Below, piece by piece: positions 1-6,852 of a stretch of DNA of 64,000 bases. Below the pieces are notes generated by a model, which was not told the origin of the DNA, made no database searches, and saw only the letters and a list, made by a program, of their open reading frames with translations. The position numbers and the translations under genes are program-made. The stretch is from Clostridium bowmanii (GTDB taxonomy: Bacteria > Bacillota > Clostridia > Clostridiales > Clostridiaceae). How positions within the stretch are numbered: position 1 is the stretch's first letter; every line of letters starts with the position of its first letter. The stretch spans positions 1 through 64,000 of the forward strand of contig NZ_JAHLDL010000021.1 of the NCBI RefSeq assembly GCF_018861315.1, written 5' to 3'.

Positions 1-111
1 GAAGTTATTATGGTGAGTGATTCATACAAAGACTGGCTCAAACTCAAGAATAAGTTGACTCACTCACCATTTTAAAACACTCACCATAATGGCGAAAATG
101 GGGAGCTCCCC
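1..111. repeat. Structured junction with inverted and palindromic repeats
   Basis: A 13-bp sequence at 7-19 (ATTATGGTGAGTG) recurs inverted at 78-90, and its core CACTCACCAT is also a direct repeat at 61-70 and 78-87. Bases 95-116 form a perfect 22-bp palindrome with half-site AAAATGGGGAG, which runs into the start of the tnpA remnant. No gene is seen. The stretch probably marks the breakpoint or attachment end of the recombinase unit to its right. Confidence 0.5.
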
Positions 112-113
112 AT

Positions 114-317
114 TTTAGACACGCTCATGCAACTATCTATTACAGACAAACAAAAGATATAAAACAAGTGCAGGAGAGATTAGGACATTCTCAAATACAA
201 ACAACAATAAATATGTATTTACACCCTTCGGATGAAGATATAAGGGCAGGGTGGGAAATAGCACAATCAGCTTTCAAAATTAGCACTATTGAAAATAGTG
301 GGGATGCCTACAAATGA
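114..317 (+). pseudogene. 5'-truncated TnpA-like tyrosine recombinase (C-terminal end only)
   Basis: The open frame ending at the TGA at 315-317 encodes about 67 residues typical of the C-terminus of a tyrosine recombinase: FRHAHATIYYR (box II HxxR), VQERLGHS (the GH of the third catalytic box) and TTINMYLHP with the nucleophilic tyrosine. Everything upstream, including the first catalytic arginine, is missing, and an in-frame stop lies at 87-89. The methionine usually found between H and FRH is also absent, so the break falls near 113. The stop overlaps the next start as ATGA, the coupling expected between tnpA and tnpB of Tn554-type units. I infer a remnant, not an active recombinase. Confidence 0.8.
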
Positions 318-2404
318 TAAATGCATTAACCATACTTGGATACAATACAGTAACAGAATACCAACAAAAAATCGAAGAAGAACTATCAATTTATACAGAA
401 AAGTTTATTAATGCTGATGGTTCAGTAAATTATAAGAAAGTTAGCACATCATATTTTATAGATAATGATAAATGGAATATGGATTTCTTTGATGGTATAG
501 AGCAGTTTAAAAAGCAATGCCAAAGGTATAAGTACACAAACAAGAATATATATTTTAAATTTAACAATCCTAATATTAATACGGAAATTAAATTTATATT
601 CTATCATAAGGTTTTTAATAATGAATGGTCTTTCGCTACTGCTTTTGTAAACAATACTATGTTTAAACAATTATCAAACTTTATAAATGAGAAGTATCCC
701 ACGCTAAATTCTATTTTAAATTTAGATAAAGATAAAGCCAATTTTGAATGGGTAGATTGGCTTGTAAATAATGGAACTAAAACAATATGCAATGCCATTT
801 CTAAATGCAATGGTAAAGAATATTCACATAAAATGTGGATATCAAACTTATTAAACCAAGTTTATAAGGAGTTAGTAAGCCTTGCCGATACAAGAGAAGA
901 GTGGCATAAAGACATTTGGGATGTAAGAAATCTCGAACAATATGGTATAGGTTTTAATAAATCAAAAACCCATTATTTTATAACTTTTACTTCAATAAAA
1001 AATAAGAACATTAGAAAAGAAGTTAAGAGATATTTTAAACAAAGATTGTTATGTAATAATAAATTCTCAACTGGAAATGCAGTGTTTGTTTTAAATTATT
1101 TGTGTGACTTTATAAACTACATATCACAATTAGAACCTACTTGGAATGATTTTAAGAATTTAGAAAGAAAACATATAGAAATGTATATTGAATGGTTGAA
1201 TTCTTATACGAAAAATAATTTGAATCAAAAAAATGCAGATCCACTGGGATATAAACTAAAAGCTTTGAATTGTATTCTAAAATTCTTATCAGATATTCAA
1301 ATAAGAGAATATGAAATTGCTCCTGTTAAAAATGTAAGAATACTTATTTACCCAGAAGATAAACCAACTATAAAGAAAAAGCCTTATGACCAAATAGACT
1401 ATGTTCCAGATTATGTTTTAGAACAATTATTCAACAATATAAATAACCTTAATAACGAAATAGTTCCTGTAGTATGGGTAATGTATAAAACAGGGCTTCG
1501 TATATCTGATGTTTTAGGATTAAAACAAGATTGTTTAATTAAAATTAACAATAAGTTTTGGGTAGAAGCTGATATAGAAAAGACTTATGTTAAAGGTCAC
1601 AGAATACCTATTGATGATGCACTTGCAGATATATTAGCATTTTTAATCCATACCTCAAAGCAAAACAGTAATCAAGATAATAACCCCCAATTTTTTATTT
1701 TTAATAGATATACAGGTATTAGAAAAGGTAGGCCTTACTCGCAAACATGGATACAAGATAATCTTAATGCTTTTGCTAGAAAATATAATATAACAGATGA
1801 ACTAGGAAATCTCTATCACTTCAAAAACCATGCATTTAGGCATACTTATGCTATAAAAATGCTGAATGGTGGCGCTGACATATTAACTGTCCAAGAATTA
1901 TTAGCTCATGCCTCACCAGAAATGACTATGAGATACGCAAAACTTCTTGATGATAATAAAAGAAAAGTATTTGATAATGTAATAAAGCAAGGAGTTTTTA
2001 GTTTTAATGTAGATGGCAAACTCAGTGAAGAAACAAATGGAGAGATACCTAAGGACATACTTGATATGCTTTGGGCAAATCATAAACTAAATGCTATAGA
2101 CACTCCTTACGGTACTTGTTTTCAACGAAGTAAAGGTAAATGTACTTTTGCAAAACAACCTCCATGTTTAACTTGTAATGCAGGTAAGCCTTGTAAAGAC
2201 TTGGGAGTAGGTATTTTTGAAGGTGATGTTAATAAATATGAGATTCATATTAACTCTACAAAGGCTCTTATAGAACAGGCTAAAAAATTTAATCGTAAAT
2301 ATATGGTAAAAGAAAATGAAGATCTTTTAAATATTTATGAAGAAATATTTAATACAATAAAAAATGGGAATACTGTATATGGTAGATTAGAAAGATTAAT
2401 TTAG
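314..2404 (+). CDS. TnpB-like large tyrosine recombinase (Tn554 family)
   Basis: A 696-residue tyrosine recombinase whose catalytic domain occupies roughly residues 350-560. Box I is YKTGLRISDVLGLK and the later boxes are HAFRHTYAIKML, ELLAHASPEMTMRYAKL. A cysteine-rich tail follows (GTCFQRSKGKC, PPCLTCNAGKPC), a probable zinc site also seen in other TnpB-like proteins. The length fits TnpB of Tn554 (about 630 residues). The start overlaps the tnpA stop and the gene is followed after 13 bases by a tnpC-like gene. In known elements TnpA, TnpB and TnpC act together in site-specific integration. Here tnpA is broken, so the unit is probably immobile unless helped in trans. Confidence 0.85.
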   Translation: MINALTILGYNTVTEYQQKIEEELSIYTEKFINADGSVNYKKVSTSYFIDNDKWNMDFFDGIEQFKKQCQRYKYTNKNIYFKFNNPNINTEIKFIFYHKVFNNEWSFATAFVNNTMFKQLSNFINEKYPTLNSILNLDKDKANFEWVDWLVNNGTKTICNAISKCNGKEYSHKMWISNLLNQVYKELVSLADTREEWHKDIWDVRNLEQYGIGFNKSKTHYFITFTSIKNKNIRKEVKRYFKQRLLCNNKFSTGNAVFVLNYLCDFINYISQLEPTWNDFKNLERKHIEMYIEWLNSYTKNNLNQKNADPLGYKLKALNCILKFLSDIQIREYEIAPVKNVRILIYPEDKPTIKKKPYDQIDYVPDYVLEQLFNNINNLNNEIVPVVWVMYKTGLRISDVLGLKQDCLIKINNKFWVEADIEKTYVKGHRIPIDDALADILAFLIHTSKQNSNQDNNPQFFIFNRYTGIRKGRPYSQTWIQDNLNAFARKYNITDELGNLYHFKNHAFRHTYAIKMLNGGADILTVQELLAHASPEMTMRYAKLLDDNKRKVFDNVIKQGVFSFNVDGKLSEETNGEIPKDILDMLWANHKLNAIDTPYGTCFQRSKGKCTFAKQPPCLTCNAGKPCKDLGVGIFEGDVNKYEIHINSTKALIEQAKKFNRKYMVKENEDLLNIYEEIFNTIKNGNTVYGRLERLI

Positions 2405-2417
2405 TGAGGTGATACAT

Positions 2418-2798
2418 ATGAGCGAATATGACCGTAAAAAGCACTTAGAACAACTTCATGCTGCAAGGAAGGCTAATACTCGCAAAAAAGTTGATGAGGC
2501 TATAAAACTACTTATAAGAATAAATAAGACTATAAATTTTAATAGTGTATCGCAGGAAGCAGGATTAACCAAAGCAACTTTATATAATAATGCTGATATT
2601 AGAGAAAGAATTGAAACTTTAAGAAATCAACAAGCTCAAGTACCCACTCCAGCTCAAGTTAAAAGAGGAATGGATGAAAATAATAAAGATGCAATAATTG
2701 CAAGTCTTAAAAGGAAGATTAAAAAACTTGGTGAAGAAAATAAGCAAATAAAAGAACAAGTTAAAATTAATTATGGAGAGATATATAAAAGCATATAA
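2418..2798 (+). CDS. TnpC-like transposition accessory protein (DUF6262-like)
   Basis: A 126-residue basic protein with an N-terminal helix-turn-helix-like stretch (INFNSVSQEAGLTKATLYNN, residues about 40-60) and a C-terminal coiled coil rich in K, E and Q. This arrangement matches TnpC of Tn554-type elements, which influences the efficiency and orientation of insertion. I place the start at 2418 because GAGGT lies 7 bases upstream of that ATG; an upstream in-frame GTG at 2409 overlaps the ribosome binding site. It follows tnpB directly and is probably translated from the same transcript. Family assignment is by architecture and position, since the sequence is short. Confidence 0.75.
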   Translation: MSEYDRKKHLEQLHAARKANTRKKVDEAIKLLIRINKTINFNSVSQEAGLTKATLYNNADIRERIETLRNQQAQVPTPAQVKRGMDENNKDAIIASLKRKIKKLGEENKQIKEQVKINYGEIYKSI

Positions 2799-2856
2799 TT
2801 GTCAGTAGATATGATATGTATATAAAGAAATAATGAAGGAATGAGGTGGATCTTTA

Positions 2857-2895
2857 ATGAGTTTATATAGTTTCTTTATTAAAGATAAATTATGA
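2857..2895 (+). CDS. Possible 12-residue upstream peptide
   Basis: ATG at 2857 has GAGGTGG seven bases upstream and opens a 12-codon frame (MSLYSFFIKDKL) whose TGA overlaps the next start as ATGA. The downstream gene has no good ribosome binding site of its own, so this peptide may serve only for translational coupling. Confidence 0.3.
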   Translation: MSLYSFFIKDKL

Positions 2896-3086
2896 TTATT
2901 ACAAAAAAATATATACAAAATTTAAGTAATAAATCATTCTTAAATATATCAGAGAACATGAAGAATATTATTCTTGAGAATCTTGGCAAAGAACCTGAAC
3001 CTGATGAAGCTGGACATTACTATGAATACACAGATCAAGATATTGGTGAGCAAGTAAGAAAAATACTTGTAATTAATAAAGCATGA
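2892..3086 (+). CDS. Small hypothetical protein at the end of the recombinase unit
   Basis: A 64-residue protein, not recognised. It is acidic in the second half (GKEPEPDEAGHYYEYTDQD) and has no membrane segment or cysteines. No convincing ribosome binding site lies directly before the ATG; translation may be coupled to the 12-codon frame that ends in ATGA at this start. It is the last gene before a long hairpin and the flagellar region, so it is either cargo of the recombinase unit or a chromosomal remnant. Confidence 0.5.
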   Translation: MIITKKYIQNLSNKSFLNISENMKNIILENLGKEPEPDEAGHYYEYTDQDIGEQVRKILVINKA

Positions 3087-3088
3087 AA

Positions 3089-3139
3089 AATAAGACAAGA
3101 GCTCATATTATACATGTATAATATGGCTCTTGTCTTATT
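3089..3139. terminator. 51-bp nested hairpin between convergent transcripts
   Basis: AATAAGACAAGAGC pairs with GCTCTTGTCTTATT, and the interior (half-site CATATTATACA) is itself a perfect 22-bp palindrome, giving an almost uninterrupted stem. A-rich sequence on the left and weak T-rich sequence on the right suggest a two-way terminator between the recombinase unit and the flagellin genes. Confidence 0.7.
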
Positions 3140-3252
3140 CCACAGTGTTTTTATCAATTAGGTATTGATAATTATAAACCCGCATTTTCTTCTATACACC
3201 CAAAGTTTAGTAAGAACCCATTTTAATGCAGTTTCGCTCTTTTTTTTTAAAA

Positions 3253-4182
3253 TTATCTTAATAGCTGAAGTACTTGTTGTGGCTGTTGATTTGCTTGTGC
3301 AAGCATAGCCTGAGCAGCCTGAGAAAGAATATTATTCTTTGAGAATGTTGACATTTCTTTTGCCATATCTACATCTCTTATTCTTGATTCAGCCGAAGTC
3401 ATATTTTCTGATGTTGTTCCTAAATTAGCTATAGTATGCTCTAATCTATTTGTATAAGCACCAAGTTTTGCTCTTTCAGATGAAACGGTAGTAATAGCAG
3501 TACTAATTGTAGTTATTGCTGCTGTAGCTAAAGTTGCACTTGTAACATCTAATGCATACTCAGCTGCTGCTGCACTCGCTAAATTACTCTTATCAGATAA
3601 TTCATTGCTACTTCCAGTAGCTATACCTGTCCCCCCCGAAACTCCTGCAACACCTAATTTTGTAGAACGCATATCACCAATATCAACTGTGAACTGTTGA
3701 TTAGAATTAGCTCCTATTTGAAGAGTTGCTGCTCCATCTACTCCCACTGCAGCTGTACCAGTCTTATTACCATTGATAAGCTTTTGTGTATTGAATTCTG
3801 TTGTGTTACCAATTCTATTAATTTCTGATGTTAAAGCATTTACTTCCTTTTGAATTGCTCCTCTATCCTCAGTTGTATTTGTATCTGTACCTGCTTGTAC
3901 TGCGAGTTCTCTCATTCTTTGAAGAATCGCAGTAGTTTCATTTAATGCACCCTCAGCTGTTTGAACCATTGAAATACCATCTTGGGCATTTGATGAAGCT
4001 TGATCAAGTCCTCTAATCTGGCCTCTCATTTTTTCTGATATAGCAAGACCAGCTGCATCATCACCAGCTGTATTGATTCTAAGACCTGATGATAATTTTT
4101 GCATTGATTTACCTGCTGCACCTGAATTAATGTTCATGTTTCTATTTGCGTTCATTGCTGCTAAATTGTGATTAATTATCAT
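3253..4182 (-). CDS. fliC: Flagellin (third of three tandem copies in transcription order)
   Basis: A 309-residue flagellin with the conserved N-terminal D0/D1 segment (MIINHNLAAMNANRN..., QKLSSGLRIN) and C-terminal helix (AMLAQANQQPQQVLQLLR) needed for filament assembly. The short central part, about residues 150-215, differs from the neighbouring copies. I place the start at 4182 because AAGGAGG lies 8 bases upstream; an upstream in-frame ATG would lie across the leader. A run of seven G (3631-3637 on the complement) sits in the variable part. The leader contains a CsrA-type site. The product is exported by the flagellar secretion system. Confidence 0.95.
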   Translation of the reverse strand: MIINHNLAAMNANRNMNINSGAAGKSMQKLSSGLRINTAGDDAAGLAISEKMRGQIRGLDQASSNAQDGISMVQTAEGALNETTAILQRMRELAVQAGTDTNTTEDRGAIQKEVNALTSEINRIGNTTEFNTQKLINGNKTGTAAVGVDGAATLQIGANSNQQFTVDIGDMRSTKLGVAGVSGGTGIATGSSNELSDKSNLASAAAAEYALDVTSATLATAAITTISTAITTVSSERAKLGAYTNRLEHTIANLGTTSENMTSAESRIRDVDMAKEMSTFSKNNILSQAAQAMLAQANQQPQQVLQLLR

Positions 4183-4206
4183 AATAAATTCCTCCTTGAT
4201 TTTTAA

Positions 4207-4225
4207 GTGGACATCCATGTTCCAC
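4207..4225 (-). promoter_or_regulatory. Predicted CsrA-binding hairpin in flagellin leader
   Basis: On the transcript, ACATGGATGT (4211-4220) is flanked by GTGG and CCAC, presenting GGA in a hairpin. It fits the CsrA consensus ACARGGAUGU except for the R position and lies upstream of the AAGGAGG ribosome binding site, as in the hag leader of Bacillus subtilis. Confidence 0.7.
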
Positions 4226-4288
4226 TGTATTTACAGTAAGCTTTATATTGTTATAGTCTTAAATATCAATCAATTTTTCTATTTAAAA

Positions 4289-5233
4289 TTATCTTAATAG
4301 TTGAAGAACTTGTTGTGGCTGTTGGTTTGCTTGTGCAAGCATAGCCTGAGCAGCCTGAGAAAGAATGTTATTTTTTGAGAATGTTGACATTTCTTTTGCC
4401 ATATCTACATCTCTTATTCTTGATTCAGCAGATGTCATATTTTCTGATGTTGTTCCTAAATTAGCTATTGTATGCTCTAATCTATTTGTATAAGCACCAA
4501 GTTTTGCTCTTTCAGATGAAACAGTAGTAATAGCCGTACTAATCGTTGTTATTGCTACTGTAGCCAAACTTGCTGTTGTAACATCTAATGCATACTCTGA
4601 AACACCAGAAGCACTTAAATCTGATAATGCATTCGAAGCGCCCGTAGCACCAGCAGCAGCAAATCCGCCTGTTGCTGCAGTTGTGCCTGAAAGTTTTAAA
4701 GATTTAGAACGCATATCACCAATATCAACCGTGAACTGTTGATTAGAATTAGCACCTATTTGAAGTGTCGCCGCACCATCAGTAATTACTCCTGTAGTTA
4801 CAGCTGTACCAGTCTTATTACCATTAATAAGCTTTTGTGTATTGAATTCTGTTGTGTTACCAATTCTATTGATTTCTGATGTTAAAGCATTTACTTCCTT
4901 TTGAATTGCTCCTCTATCCTCAGTTGTATTTGTATCTGTACCTGCTTGTACTGCAAGTTCCCTCATTCTTTGAAGAATTGCAGTAGTTTCATTTAATGCA
5001 CCTTCAGCTGTTTGAACCATTGAAATACCATCTTGAGCATTTGATGAAGCTTGATCAAGACCTCTGATTTGGCCTCTCATTTTTTCAGAGATTGCAAGAC
5101 CTGCTGCATCATCACCAGCTGCATTTATCCTAAGACCTGAAGAAAGTTTCTGCATTGATTTACCTGCTGCACCTGAATTAATGTTCATGTTTCTGTTTGC
5201 GTTCATTGCTGCTAAATTGTGATTGATTATCAT
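4289..5233 (-). CDS. fliC: Flagellin (second of three tandem copies)
   Basis: A 314-residue flagellin nearly identical to its neighbours in the first 150 and last 95 residues, and different in the centre (a Gly/Ala/Thr-rich stretch around residues 150-220). AAGGAGG is 8 bases before the ATG. With only about 100 bases of intergenic space on each side, each copy has its own leader and ribosome binding site. Such short flagellins lack large D2/D3 domains, so differences should lie on the filament surface. Gene conversion among the three copies is likely, given the identity of their ends. Confidence 0.95.
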   Translation of the reverse strand: MIINHNLAAMNANRNMNINSGAAGKSMQKLSSGLRINAAGDDAAGLAISEKMRGQIRGLDQASSNAQDGISMVQTAEGALNETTAILQRMRELAVQAGTDTNTTEDRGAIQKEVNALTSEINRIGNTTEFNTQKLINGNKTGTAVTTGVITDGAATLQIGANSNQQFTVDIGDMRSKSLKLSGTTAATGGFAAAGATGASNALSDLSASGVSEYALDVTTASLATVAITTISTAITTVSSERAKLGAYTNRLEHTIANLGTTSENMTSAESRIRDVDMAKEMSTFSKNNILSQAAQAMLAQANQQPQQVLQLLR

Positions 5234-5257
5234 AATAAATTCCTCCTTGATTTTTAA

Positions 5258-5276
5258 GTGGACATCCCTGTTCCAC
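5258..5276 (-). promoter_or_regulatory. Predicted CsrA-binding hairpin in flagellin leader
   Basis: ACAGGGATGT on the transcript (5262-5271) is an exact match to the CsrA consensus ACARGGAUGU and is flanked by GTGG and CCAC arms. It is positioned like the sites before the other two flagellin genes. Confidence 0.75.
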
Positions 5277-5336
5277 TATATTTATAATAAGCTTTTTATG
5301 GTCATAATCTTAAATATCAATCAATTTTCCTCAACA

Positions 5337-6266
5337 TTATCTTAATAGCTGAAGAACTTGTTGTGGCTGTTGGTTTGCTTGTGCAAGCATAGCCTGAGCA
5401 GCCTGAGAAAGAATATTATTCTTTGAGAATGTTGACATTTCTTTTGCCATATCTACGTCTCTTATTCTTGATTCAGCTGATGTCATATTTTCTGATGTTG
5501 TTCCTAAATTAGCTATAGTGTGCTCTAATCTATTAGTATAAGCACCAAGTTTTGCTCTTTCTGATGAAACTGTAGTTATAGCAGTACTAATTGTAGTTAT
5601 TGCTGTTGTAGCTAAAGTTGCACTTGTAACATCTAATGCATACTCAGCAGCAGATCCAGAAGTTAAATCACTCTTATCAGATAATGCATTACTAGCCCCA
5701 GTAGAAAAACTTGTAGCACCAGAAGCTCCAGCAATACCTAATTTTGTAGAACGCATATCACCAATATCAACAGTGAACTGTTGATTTGAATTAGCACCTA
5801 TTTGAAGTGTCGCTACACCATCTCCGCTTGCACCTGATGCACTAGACTTATTACCATTAATAAGCTTTTGTGTATTAAATTCTGTTGTGTTACCAATTCT
5901 ATTAATTTCTGATGTTAAAGCATTCACTTCTTTTTGAATTGCTCCTCTATCCTCAGTTGTATTTGTATCTGTTCCTGCTTGCACTGCAAGTTCTCTCATT
6001 CTTTGAAGAATTGCGGTAGTTTCATTTAATGCACCCTCAGCTGTTTGAACCATTGAAATACCATCTTGAGCATTTGATGAAGCTTGATCAAGTCCTCTGA
6101 TTTGGCCTCTCATTTTTTCTGATATAGCAAGACCTGCTGCGTCATCTCCAGCTGTATTGATTCTAAGACCTGAAGAAAGTTTCTGCATTGATTTACCTGC
6201 TGCACCTGAATTAATGTTCATGTTTCTGTTTGCGTTCATTGCTGCTAAATTGTGATTGATTATCAT
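5337..6266 (-). CDS. fliC: Flagellin (first of three tandem copies)
   Basis: A 309-residue flagellin with the same D0/D1 ends as the two downstream copies and a distinct centre around residues 148-213. The ATG at 6266 has AAGGAGG 8 bases upstream. This copy has the longest leader (190 bases) and the only clear sigma-28-type promoter, at 6395-6421, so it may be the main or leading flagellin. Transcription could continue into the other two copies, since no strong terminator was seen between them. Confidence 0.95.
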   Translation of the reverse strand: MIINHNLAAMNANRNMNINSGAAGKSMQKLSSGLRINTAGDDAAGLAISEKMRGQIRGLDQASSNAQDGISMVQTAEGALNETTAILQRMRELAVQAGTDTNTTEDRGAIQKEVNALTSEINRIGNTTEFNTQKLINGNKSSASGASGDGVATLQIGANSNQQFTVDIGDMRSTKLGIAGASGATSFSTGASNALSDKSDLTSGSAAEYALDVTSATLATTAITTISTAITTVSSERAKLGAYTNRLEHTIANLGTTSENMTSAESRIRDVDMAKEMSTFSKNNILSQAAQAMLAQANQQPQQVLQLLR

Positions 6267-6292
6267 AATAAATTCCTCCTTGAATTTTTAGT

Positions 6293-6308
6293 AGGACATC
6301 CTTGTCCT
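6293..6308 (-). promoter_or_regulatory. Predicted CsrA-binding hairpin in flagellin leader
   Basis: ACAAGGATGT on the transcript (6296-6305) is an exact CsrA consensus match, enclosed by AGG and CCT arms. Together with the two sites downstream it suggests that all three flagellins answer to the csrA/fliW pair at 10054-10745. Confidence 0.75.
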
Positions 6309-6394
6309 CTATTTGTTTTTATAGTTAAGCTCTTTGAGCCATACTAACTAATTTATTGATGTTATTTTCTAGTTTGTTTTTGTTCCTATTATAT

Positions 6395-6421
6395 ATATCG
6401 CTACTATAAATAGAAACTTTA
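6395..6421 (-). promoter_or_regulatory. Sigma-28 (SigD/FliA)-type promoter of the first flagellin
   Basis: On the minus strand TAAA (6418-6421) is followed after exactly 15 bases by AGCGATAT (6395-6402), close to the consensus TAAA-N15-GCCGATAT. It lies about 130 bases before the flagellin start. Confidence 0.65.
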
Positions 6422-6456
6422 TAGTTTTTTACAACATTTTTCAAAAAAACTTTTCA

Positions 6457-6846
6457 TCAAATTTCTCTGCTCAAAAACACTGCTTTAGCAGATAATTTAT
6501 TATACCCCGCCATTCCAACATGCCTTTTCTCGTTTTGTTTTATTTTTTTCAATAAATCACTTTTTCTAACTTTCATTTCAGATGCTAATACCTGCTCTAA
6601 ATTTTCTATTCCATATTTGACATAGAATTTCTTCAGTTCCTCTTTTAAATAATTATTTTTATTAATATCGTCTAAAATTAACTGCCTTTGTTGAAATATC
6701 TCTCCTAGTTTCTCATATTTCTCTGCATTAACTATTTCAATAATAGTCAAAGTGATATTTTTATATTTAATAAGATTTTCCTCTAAATTCAATTTATCAC
6801 CCGCTTTATTTAAATTAGAATCACTTTTACTATTGTCAGATACCAC
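6457..6846 (-). CDS. FliT-like flagellar export chaperone
   Basis: A 129-residue, mostly helical, charged protein directly downstream of fliD (6 bases). Position, size and helical character fit FliT, the chaperone of the filament cap protein FliD, although the sequence is weakly conserved. The frame opens at a GTG at 6846 with a poor ribosome binding site, so translation is probably coupled to fliD; an internal start cannot be excluded. It is the last gene of the flgM-fliD run before the separately promoted flagellins. Confidence 0.6.
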   Translation of the reverse strand: MVSDNSKSDSNLNKAGDKLNLEENLIKYKNITLTIIEIVNAEKYEKLGEIFQQRQLILDDINKNNYLKEELKKFYVKYGIENLEQVLASEMKVRKSDLLKKIKQNEKRHVGMAGYNKLSAKAVFLSREI

Positions 6847-6852
6847 TTACAT

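Noticed and set aside
4226-4288. Sigma-28 promoters before the second and third flagellin genes
   Set aside because: The two spaces share a conserved ATTGATTGATATTTAAGA stretch, but TAAA and CGATA boxes with 15-base spacing are not present.
3253-6266. Three long near-identical segments as an insertion sequence or assembly duplication
   Set aside because: Each copy has a distinct centre, its own leader and its own ribosome binding site, so these are genuine flagellin paralogues.
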